Source: Sphaerolaimus hirsutus (Eukaryota; Nematoda; Chromadorea; Monhysterida; Sphaerolaimidae). From it: a DNA stretch of 64,000 nucleotides. The translations under genes and the position numbers were made by a program. Location of the stretch: contig OZ038460.1 of the NCBI GenBank assembly GCA_964036195.1, forward strand, positions 16,371,504-16,435,503, read 5' to 3'. Shown piece by piece: positions 33,401-45,400 of this stretch. Numbering within the stretch: position 1 is the first letter of the stretch; each line of letters opens with the position of its first letter. A model generated the notes under the pieces. That model was given only the letters and a program-made list of their open reading frames with translations, did not search any database and was not told where the DNA came from.

Positions 33401-36400
33401 AGCGCCAAAATCGCCATAGCGCTTTTATTTGTGTGGCGCCAAGCGCCATTGGCGCTACAGCAAAGTAGCGCCAAGCGCCACAGCGCTTTTGCCTTTGGCG
33501 ATACCGCCAGGCGCCAGCGACATGGCTCTTTCCCTTGATCGGCCATGAGCTCGTCCTGGCGCCATTTCGCTGTTGCGCCATTTGCACCGGTCGCCATATT
33601 TTTTGGCATTGTTGTGGCGCCACCCGGTATAATCCAAATACATATGTATAATACCGTATTTCCTCGAATTACCCCCGGGGGGTTTATTTTTTCAGAGTGA
33701 CAATTTTGAGAGAAAAACGTGAAAAACGCAACAATAACCACCACCAAGTTTTTACAGCCTTAAATATGTAAGTATGTAGATGGTAAATATAAACGATGTT
33801 CTAACGTAACACAGTAAGTGTTTTGAACGTCTGTTATGCATTTCCCGGACCACAAATTCATAGTGCCCATTTTGAGGGGGGGGGGAGTATTTCGAGGAAA
33901 TACGGTACATATTTTTAACATAAATTTTTGTTTCAGGTAGGAATCAAAATTAGGATACCGTATTTCCTCGAAATACCCCCCTCGAAATACCCCTCCCCCT
34001 CAAAATGGGCACTATGAATTTATTAGCCCTCCCCCTCGAAGTACCCCCCCCCATCAATACCTTAATCGTGTCCAATACTGAGTGTTATCAGCCACAACTA
34101 GAGCAAATTGAAAAATTCAATTTTTATCATTTCACGTCATCATCATTTCACGTCACAGTGTCAGGGAACAACTTGACATTTCACGTCAGACTGCTGCTTG
34201 CAATAGTCTGACGTGAAATGTCAAGTTGTTCCCTGACACTGTGACGTGAAATGATGATGACGTGAAATGATAAAAATTGAATTTTTCAATTCGCTCTAGT
34301 TGTGGCTGATAACACTCAGTATTGGACACGATTAAGGTATTGATTCATATATTATCCTTAGAAAATTGTAGACCCGTAGCATGATCCACACTCGTGTAAT
34401 TCATTTCACGACGTCATTTCACGTCATCATTTCACGTCGAATCGACGCTGAGCTCTAATTCCGGCCTAAAGGGAACGTTAATGACAATAGATGCGGTTTG
34501 TGATCCGGGCAATGCAAAACACACATTAAAAACAATGACTTGTTGCGTTATGCTGCGATTACAGCTCGGCGTAAAATTAGACCCAGCGTAAAAATTATTT
34601 TGGGCATAAAATTAATAACAGGTGAATGGATAAAGATACGACGTTGTAATTTCAGTCAAAGAAAGCGCATATGCAGATGTTTCTTGTGTCGAAAGCTCAT
34701 CAGTTTATTGTAATTGTACCAGAAGTAATGAATTTTGACAGAAATTTTTTTACACTGTAATTTTACGCTACTTAAAATGAAAAAAAATTTGTGTCAAAAT
34801 TCATAACTTCTGGTACAATTATAATAAACTGCTGAGCTTTCGACACAAGAAACATCTGCATATGCGATTTCTTTGACTGAAATTAAAATGTCGTATCTTT
34901 ATCCATTCACCTGTAATTAATTTTATGCCCAAAAATCAACTTTTCGCTGGGTCGAACTTTATGTCGAGCTGTAATCGCAGCATTAGAACAGGGTTTATGC
35001 CATCTACATACTTATGTAAGTCTGTAGACTCTTACACATGGCAGTTATTGTTGCATTTTTCTACGTCTGCTTACATTAACAAACGACAAACTAGTAGTGG
35101 AAGTTCAAAAAATTTCTGGCGAAATAATAAGCCCACCCTCAAAATTCTCACTCTGAAACAATCACCCCCAGTGGGTATTTCGAGGAAATACGGTATACAT
35201 TTACCCCACCAACCTAAAAATCCAGCCCAGTGGATTGGAATTCAGCGACACCTTTGTCTCGATTTTCAAGCCCTGGTGCAAATGATCAGCCACGCAATCC
35301 AAGGGGCCCTTTCCCAAGTCTCCTTTTATCCCCTTTATTTCATCTTCCACATTTTTGATATTCCTCAATTCATCATCTGTACCAAAAGTGATGGGACAGG
35401 CGGATTTTTAATGTCTTTTGTGTGTAAAAAAATTTCTTCAAATAGTTAATAATACGAGGTAGGTCAAAAAGGTTTCTTTTTACAGTTACGACAAGTTTAT
35501 ACAGTGAATGTAATCATATCTTTATGAATAAAGACACATGTTTGATTGGAAAAAGAAAAGAAAAATGTTTGATTCTTTATTTAGGTCGGATACAGTGGAT
35601 TTCAATGCATCAAAACGTCGAAAAGACGAACTCCCATCAGAGGGGTAAGTTTGGCGTTCGCAGTTGAGAATAGGGAGGCAGGGTTTACCAGACCAGTCTT
35701 TTAATGACCGCTGGTGACTCGGGCCGGTTTTTTAAAGCTTCTGGACATATATGGTCTGCATCCAAGGTGTAAAAACACCGCTCAAAGGGAGCTGGAGCAG
35801 TGCCAAGAAAATGTCCGCCATTTTTTGGCAAGGTATAGTTCAACTCTGCACGTACGCAATTATTACCGTAATTCTGGCAAATACGTACGAGTGTGGTACA
35901 TACCTTGGAAGTTACAATGTATCTGAAAGTGATACATTTATTTTATCACGTAATGTGAAAAAGTCGATTGCTACCTCAAGTAACATCGACTTAAACACTG
36001 TAAAAGAGATATTCTATGAAAATCAGTGTTTACAAAGTATCGCAATGCAGCACTTTAATTACAAGCAGAGGTTTTCGATTAGAATTCCGTATCGCATTTC
36101 GACTTCTGGCATATATATTCCAGATCGTCGTAGAAAAGGAATTAAACGTTGAGTGCTCTGGTTGAAAGTCGAGGAAATTTCGGCGGTTCATCACGTTCGA
36201 ACTGGTGAGTCCGGTGGGAACCGTCGGTTGGGATGCATTCACTACATCCGAAAAGTCGCTTCATATTCCTCGGGTCATATATTGCAGTACCCAGAAGGAA
36301 ATGTGAAAGGGCTTAAAGCATACGTATGTAAATATTTATGCAGATTCATTTTACTGGATGTAAAAATATTGGCGTGTAACAATAAAATTATGGATCCAAA

Positions 36401-39400
36401 AAATTCCGATGACTCATGTGAGGTATATATATCACGATATCGAAAATTTCGGAAATTTTTCTTTTGTTTACTGAATCGAGATGGCCGAATTCTGACATAT
36501 TACGGTTTTTACTTACATAGGAATACATGGCGCTTGTTGAAGAGGTGGAAAACGAAAATGACGGTTTCGTTGACACCTCTCAAGATTCCCAAGACCCTGA
36601 GGGCACAAAATCGCAGCCGCTACGACGGTCGGGGCGTAAATCGGGCAGCTTTCGTGTCCTGGCGAGTAAAGGGTGCACGGTGCAGGGCGGAGGTCCGAAA
36701 AAGCGCACCGCGACAACGGTTAGTGGGGCCGTGGGATTTTTATCTGGCATCTGGTGAGGGGCATTATATTGTCAGTTCCAGTTGTCAGATAATGTTGGGT
36801 TCGGGTTTTAACTATGAGAGTGGTTTCATCTGTGAATTTGATATTGTGGTTTGTCTGATTCGCAATGGTGCAATCCACGCTCAGGAGTGCGTTTTTAAAA
36901 ACATAAAAAACCCAACTCAAGGTAAACTTCCGCTGAAATTGACAGCTACGTTTATGGTGCAAATTAAAGCGTTAAAGATCTCATTAGCTCGCATGTGGTT
37001 TAACTTATTGCAGCATTGCGAAGTTATTTTTGAGTCAAGTAGGCCTGTAGATAGGGTGCTATATTACCAAATCGCAAAAATGCAGGCTTTGTCACACAAA
37101 ACGAAGCGCGAAAAAAGCTTCATCGCAAATCGTTCCGACATGGACACGGAGTCGGAGGGCTTGACCACGTCACCGGCCATGATGGCGGCAGATACGGTGG
37201 CGATGAAGACAAAGTTTGGCACCATGACGCCACGTGAGCGCGTCACGTTCGTCAACACTCTGGTCGAGTCTCGGTCCGGGAAATACGCAGAGCTCACTGA
37301 GCAAATGCGCTTGATGGATGATTTGTTGGCCAAAAATCCGATCAATGTGAGTGGCATGGGGGGATTGTTTTTTACTATTTCTTTGGTGCCACCATTACAG
37401 GATTACTCTGAGTTGTATAGTAATATAAACAATGAAAATCCTGAAAATGTCACCGGGGTTATTATTTCGGCTTCTTTTAAACCAATGTATGCTAAATTAG
37501 ACATAATTACGTTGATGTTACGGGGTGTGAAGGAGAGTTATGAACTATGCAAAAAAGCTTCTACTGACCCTTTGTGGAATTTATTAGCTACGCATATTAT
37601 ACATTATTTTACTCCCCTGCAGGCCGAATCCCTGGGTGCGTTCACGGGCCAGTCCAAGGAGATCTTTGCTAAATTACAGCATGCCATTTATTTAAGTGGG
37701 CAGATCGACTTGGGTCAGGCCATGATCGTTGAGACGATGCAGCTCGAATCCCAGTGCATGCAAACCCAATTATGGGATGAATTAAAAGTGCAGCGCGAGA
37801 TGGTCGAGCGAGTGCAACTCAGCTTGCAGGCCAAGGGAGTCGACCTGACGGCTGATGTGAACAACATTTTTATGTTGAGTAGCACCGAGCCACAGGATCC
37901 AATGTCCTTTTTTCATCGGACTGACTTCCTGGCCTTTGGCATACGCTGGAAGTGCATTATGTGCGCGCTGCTCTGGCACAAAGGCGAAACACTGGGCGTG
38001 CCGGCTCTCAAAGAAGAAGCCATACGGTACAACATATCGTATATTGAATATGATCCGATGGCCCCCAGTGTTATGGCCAAGTGCTGGGCGGAGTGGTGCA
38101 ACGAGCAGTGGAAATTGTATTACGATAATACCGACGACAATCAAGCCGTCACATGGTACGATAAGACAATTTCCGACGATTCTGCTCGGATGCGTAGTAC
38201 ACCTGCCTACCGCTCCCTCGTGTCAGTTTTGCAAATGTGCGTCAAGGGGAACAAAGCCTTTGCCATGTATTTGAAACTCACAGAGACGCGGCAGATTCAC
38301 AATGCGGCGCGCGCGCATCGCTATCTCGGCAACGGCTATAATAAAACTTTGTGGGATGGCGTGACGAAGTTGAGCGACGGCCGGAACATGAATATGTACG
38401 GCCTGGCTCTTGAGGAAGTGCGCGCCTCCCCGGAGATGGCCTCGCTGACATTTACGTCAGAAGAAGAGCAGGCCTATAATGCCGAGTTCGTGGTATTTGA
38501 GTCGGACCAGATGTGGACCGTGGGCACAAGGCTAGAGGCGCACAAAGAGAGGGCGAAGGCCATGCACCAAGGTAGGCTGGGTGGCTTGCATAGTTCCCGA
38601 GGGAACAATGCAAAATGGGGGAGAACGATACGTAACATTCAAAAATATATTGAATTTGGTATCAAAGAATCGGAGATAGAAGATGGGGAAATAGTAGAGT
38701 ATGTGGTCAAGGAGAGCGTTATTAAACGCTATACAATATGTCCTGAACCACTTCGCCATTCCCGATCATCACTATCCATGATATCTCAACACGTACCCTC
38801 CATTACAGTCAACCAGTGGAACCAGACGATCAACAAGCGCAACAAGGGGAAGTCTTCCTCCAGTTCCGCCGGCGCGGCGGCTGCTGTGGTAGAGCCCGTG
38901 GAAGGTGCGGGTGAGGCCGCAGATGACGGCGTGGTGGACATGGAGAACGAGGTGATTCAGCGTTTTCATCTTGACTATGAGGACAACCCTTTGCGGTTGT
39001 GGGCGGGCAAGTTTGCGGAAAAGAGCGGCAATTTGACCCCTAAAACGGTAGACATACACTCGCCGGCAGCCATCAGTGCTGCCAAAATGGCGGTCACTAC
39101 TGACGCCATGGGCGGGACTGTAAACTGGGAGGATAAAGTATTTGTCTCCAGTTGCGGATGGTTTACCATTAGGGATCTATTGCGCTCATTTGACCACGAC
39201 CCGTGCGAATGGCAGCCATACCTGCAGCGGGATGTGAAGCGTCCGGTGACCTGGCAAGCGCCTGTATGGTCTTTAACACCGCTACCCACAAACTTCTTTT
39301 CTGATAAGTTCTCGTGAGACGACAAGTATGGCCAGGACCATACGGGACCGCGGGATGGGTGGCTAGGCGTGTCGGTCGCTTTCGTACCGTTGCGCGTGTG

Positions 39401-42400
39401 GTTGCTAGGCGACAGCACTGCTAAATCGGTGAGAGTGCCACTCCTGGACAGTTTACGTAAAAGTGTTGTCCACACGGAGGCGGCGCATTTGCCTAATACG
39501 GTGTCTGTGTCAACCATAGCGACCTGCTACACAGGGTGTAGAATGGCGACTATGAAAGGTGCGTGTGCCCTGGCAGATTTTAGCGAGGTGAAAATTGTGG
39601 TCTGGAAATCGATACTGGACTACATTGACACCGCGTTTTGCGTAGCTAAATTGGGGGAATCGGAAGGCATTTGCCAATTCGTGTGGAATGTTTACGTGGC
39701 GCTGTTACAACTACGTTTCATTCTGTTTGACCAAGGCTTGCCGCACATTCCGATTGTGTGCTGCGTAACCCAGCCGTTTTTTCCGGTGCAAGAGGGTGTA
39801 GCACACAACGCGTACGCAGAGGCTGTGCTTTGGAGGCTGGGTCGAGACATTGAATCAGCATTGTCACGGGTTTGCGCCAATATACCCGGTGTAACCATCA
39901 CCCAGCCTCTGAACTACATGCTGCGCAACAAAAAATCCGCAATTATTCCGCACCTAGTGGGTGTGGACACAATGCGCCTATATGAAGGGATTGTAGGCAC
40001 GGACGGCATCCACCTGAGCAAGTACGGGGAGACGTTTTTGGGTCGCCTATTGGCCCGGGATTGCGTAATGGCGCTGGAAGGTTACAGCGCTCCAACGCTA
40101 GCCAGGTGGGCGAAACAGGGTATAGCGCTCATTGGCGCTAGAGGTAGATGTTGCAGGTCATACGTATGTTTTTCTGATCGCATCAACATTATCATCCTCA
40201 CCTCAGGTGGCGCCAGATGTGCGGGTCGACCGATCCCGACCTCTGCAAAGAGGGGCAAAGGTTGCTGGCGGACCTGTTCAACAGGGCGAAGGAGGTCTGT
40301 CATTTTAATGACGTGTAAAGGTAGTATAGAATCTGGTGATATGTCCACACAAGAATATGTACTTTTACAGGAAGTTCGAAAAAACGTGGACGCGGTGCTC
40401 GCGGACTCCCGTACGGGCGCGGAGCTGGCGGTGCGGCGCAAATTCGTGGCGCCGGCGGCAGCCGAAATAGCTCGGTTGGAAGTGGATCCGAGCGCCGAGG
40501 AAGCCTGCAGCAGAATAACCAGTCCAGGTGGGTACGGTTTTGCGGGGTTAATTGTGTTTTGCGCATACAGTTGTATATTTGGTGTGCTGGTTTCACAATC
40601 AATCCAACATCATCACCAAAAAATAGTTTCCCCACCTTCACAGCTCCAACCGGGGTGCCGCGGCAGCCAATGCCGGTCAAAATCGCGGAGCGCACGGCGG
40701 CCGTGGTCGCGGCGGCCGAAGTGGGGGCCCACCAGGAGGTCCGCCGGGCGGCAGCAGCAAAGGCTGGTACTTTTACCGCGAATAAAAAGGGGGCCAGCAG
40801 TGCGGCCATTAGGTGATCTGTTGCTTAGGGCGGGTAGGCAGGTGCACCTCTGTTTCAGAAGGTGCGAACTGCTACACCTACTTTGTTCCGGCTGCGGTGT
40901 GGTGATTGTTTTTTGTTTAATTTCCTCCAAATTTAATTATGGCGCGACACCACACGGGAAGTTGGCAAACTGTTTTGATCCTACACTACGAAAGGGCATT
41001 ACAGTAATCACATATAATATATTAATTAATGCCTACCTGTGTGAGGTCTCGCCATACAGTGTTGTACGTCTGTGTTTGAAGTATTTGGCACTGTGTGTTT
41101 GGTTAATGCGATGGCACTGGCGTCTAATGAGAAGAACCGAACAGAAAGAGAAATCGGCTTTAATATATAGATTAAATTACATTGCCAGATCTTTCAGACA
41201 TTTTCGGTGCTTTTTAATTTACTTTCGATTCGGCAGAATATATCGATTCATATTTTTAGGACACAGTTTCCGTATGTTTTGCCATTCACTCCACCCGATT
41301 CGAAAACTCCTGCCTTTAAGTGTGTTTTATGACGCGTGTAATCTTGTGTGTATGGCCGCTCAAGGTCAATTTTTGGCGTTCTCTGAATACAAGTATTATA
41401 CAAAGAGGCCAGTATATAATGAACACACGGACAAGGTTGGGGGTAAGGCAAAGTTGGGTGGAGATGTCCACTCGCAGCGCAATTATGTGTCACATGTCGA
41501 TACTCTACAAACCGATATGACACAATATGGTAACCATTTATCGGGTACTCCATTACATGTCGGCCCCTCTAGGGACTCTAATATAAGGTCGGGTACTGAG
41601 TTTACAGTATTTTATCAAAATGTAAACTCAATCAGGCACAAACATGCACAACTCCAAAATATAGGTTCAAAGGGGTACGATTGCATCGCCTTGTGTGAGA
41701 CAAATGCAGTACATAAGGTGCATTTGCCTGATATTCCTGGGTATACACTAAATGCCATCATGAAGCCGGTTAATGGCAATGGTGGAATAGCGGTATACAC
41801 AAAAAGTACCATTGAATGCTCTGTCTTGGGAGGTGATTATTGGGAAACTTGTGAAAATGTTTTGTGGCTGACATTACGATGTAACAAATCATCTACATTC
41901 GTAATGCTTGCTATAGTTTACCTATTTGATGCTGGGAAAGTAGCACGGAATAGGGACTATATGCAGGGAAACGAAACTATCCTTTCCAATCTCTCAAAAC
42001 AAGTATCCGAGAATACTGCGAATGGTAACCCATCCCTATTAATAGGTGATTTTAACGGTCATATAGGGAACTACCACCCCGGACTAGATCGGAATAGTCA
42101 CGTAATAAATGACACAGGTAGGCTAGTGAACTCATTTATAAGAGTAAACGACCTAAACGTCGGTACCTCTGTCACTGACATATGGTGGTCATATGAAGCC
42201 GGTTTAACACGCTCATTGTTAGATCTGGCTCTATTTGACACTACCGCTGAATGGTCTAGTGAAATTTCGCACTTTAGTCCAACCAGTGATATGTCAATCG
42301 GTTCTGACCACTGCTCTCTACACTTAAAGGTAATAGCCAATAATATACAACTCGTTGCACCTGCGGATGATAAGTACAGGCACCAATGGGTGGTGAAGGG

Positions 42401-45400
42401 AGAAGATGTCATTGAACCGTTTTCAAAATGGCTAGAGGAATCATTAACTACACTTGTCGATGGTGAATGCACATATGAAAACATTCTAGATCATCTTTAA
42501 AGTGTGGCCTCTAGGCGGTATCCTATAAAGGTAATGAAAAGTCAGACAACGTGCGTGACTTTACGCATACGTCGTCTGAAAGCTGAGATACAAAAACTAT
42601 GGTGAAAACTACACTTGAATGTAATTCTGTATTCAGAGTACAAAGCTCTTGTCGCGGCTCTACGTAATAAAATATGTGCGTGTGAGCATGACTATGAGCT
42701 GGATATCAAGCGCAAACGACTTGATATGGAGTTGCAATCAAGTAGCACAAAAACTGATCTCTATAGTATGGCCCGCCGATATAAAGAGGGTGGCATACTG
42801 TATCCAATGCTAAGATCAAAGTCTGGCTTGGCGGATACAAAAGATAAGATATCAAAAGTGCTAGAAGGATTCTGGAATAAAGTTCAAATGTCAAATCCAA
42901 TGAACTTAGATTCAGATTCCTGTAAAACAAGTCTGTCAGGCGTTATATCCGGCACTCTTAGGTGCAGCCTCGAGGAGAGGATAACCTCAGCAGAAATAAA
43001 ATTAGCCATTAAGAGGTTAAAACTGGGTAAATCGCCGGGTACCACTGGTGTGTATCATGAAATGCTACGCGGCAGTGGTAGTCAGTTAATTAGGGCTCTT
43101 ACACTGCTGTTTAATACGTGGTTTGATGGAAATCCAATTCCTCACTCAGCAAAAACATGTAAGTTATCCCTTTTGCATAAAAAGGGGTCTAAATCGTGCG
43201 TCGACAATTATCGATCAATAGGCTTACAATGCAACATTCTAAAACTATACTGCTCTGTACTGAATCATAGGCTGCTATCAGCCTTTGAGAGTGTGGACGG
43301 TTTTGGAAGTATGCAGGGTGGCTTTCGGAAAAAGCGTCGCACTACAGATAACCATGTTATCATACAAGGCTGTCTGAGTGGAAACAAGTGTGTTTCAGCG
43401 TGTTTTGTGGATGCTGTTAAGGCCTTCGATAGGGTTCCCCGTGAGAAATTGTGGCATAAGCTGCTAGATTATGGGTACCCGTCGAAATTTGTTAGCTCTA
43501 TATCCAGTACGTATGACGATCTGCGCTGTGTAATACAGTACGGCTCAACATACAGTGACGAGTTCGCGTATACGCTAGGTGTACGACAAGGGTGTTGTCT
43601 GTCACCAAGTCTGTACGTCTTATACTTAGCGGACTTGCGTACTGATTTGGAGAGCTTACAGATAGGGGCACAACTTGGTCCAGCCAAAGTGCCAGCAGTA
43701 TTTTTTGTCGATGATATTGCATTATTAGCGAATACATCACATGACCTCCAGGCCATAATGGATAAATTCACAGAGTGGTCTTGGAGGTGGGGGGTTGCAA
43801 TACACCCGGATAAAAGTAAAATATTGCATTTCCGTTGTAAATCCAACCCAACACGTCTTTGGACACTGGGCAGAGATATACATGGGAAATTACAGTACAT
43901 TTCGGAAGTTGATGAGATAAAATATCTAGGTCTAACACTTACGTCAGCTAACGATATGTTTGGTAAGCAACGCCAGCTACTTCTCCAGCGAGCACAAACT
44001 GCTGCTGTTATGGTTGGAGAATTAGCGTCAATGTCATTGTGTCCGTTCTGGGCAGTCAACAGACTGTGGACACTTTATGCTATGACAAAAGTTTTTTATG
44101 GCGTGGAAATTTTTGGCCTACCAAAGCAAACCCTAGGAAAGCTAGTTGGCATACAAATGTCTGTATATAGAAACGTATGCCGCACGCCTCAGCATCTATC
44201 AAGCAGATGTCTTGCTATAGATGGAGATGTGACTACAATGAAAGCTTGGTATACACAAATCATTGTAGGCCATTGCCGGTACTTGCAAAGCAATTATGTT
44301 AGCAGGACGACTAAACAGGCGTTTGAACTTTGGGGTAGGACAAAGTTAAACCTGCCACTACGCCAAAGTCCCTTAGGGAGGTCGGCAGCGCTATTGCGTG
44401 AAGCTAATATTGACCCAACACTGGGTTTAAAGAGTATCAAACAAATTGCTAAGCAAAATGCGTGGGGTGATAGTTCCCTAGGTAAAGTGTATCTGTCACG
44501 CACACGTATGGAACGTTACCGGGAATCCAACATAGAACCCCTAAATACATATAAAATTTACTCAGAAGAAATGCCATGGGTATTTGCATGACATGGACTA
44601 TTTCAGAAGACAATACAATTTGCGCTGAGTAGTAGGGGGAAAAAATGGTCTAGGTGTAAGCCATGCGTACAGTATGGTCACGATTTCTGGCCTACACTAT
44701 CGCATTACTTGTACGGTTGTCAGGATGTGGCCGTAATATATTGGCGCAATAAATTCCTTAGAGAGTTAAACACTGACTGCTGTGAAGAAAAGTGCTGTAA
44801 TATGTTGAGTATAGGGGAACCTATTGATAGGCTGGCTCAGATTATAAAATGTAGCTGCAGCAAGTCAAGAAGGTTGATATCCATACATATTACAGCTCTT
44901 GACACCTATCTATACGGCCTCGAATAATACTGTATTGTATAGTTGTTTTATCATACTGTAACTTAAATAGAAACTATCACAACTAGTGTGCACATATTTA
45001 CAGTATTTTACTCTGCACTCCACTTATGGTTAAGCATACTGAGTTACGGGGTGTCATATAAGTGCAACGACAGAGTTAAAGTCGCAATACATATGAATAC
45101 TTGCATTATGACATAACATGGGATTTTAACTTCCACATGTAAACAGTCAGTAGTGCCATATGTTTTGAGTATGCACAAGAACACACCCGATTCTCATATA
45201 AAACTACGAGTATTTTAGGTAAATCCAGGGCCCTGGTACAAATCGTGCTTTATTTTACTATAACATGTATGCATATTACAATGTATCTCAAGTTCGCGAC
45301 TGGTACTTTAATTAAACTTTTTTGCATCTCAGCTACATCTACATCTACCTACTGTTTCGCCATTTTAGCCAGTTCACTTTACTTAATTGCCTTACCTGTG

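Larger units (their letters stand above)
33956..35195. repeat. CCGTATTTCC element hosting two palindromic elements
   Basis: The left end TACCGTATTTCCTCGAAATA is at 33956 and its inverse ends at 35195. Between them sit the fold-back copies 34045-34462 and 34557-34982. It is non-coding. Confidence 0.6.

Noticed and set aside
40106..41340. Treating the long LINE frame here as certain protein
   Set aside because: The frame is open, but block 40207-40294 reads better in another frame and 40900-41340 looks non-coding; reported as uncertain.
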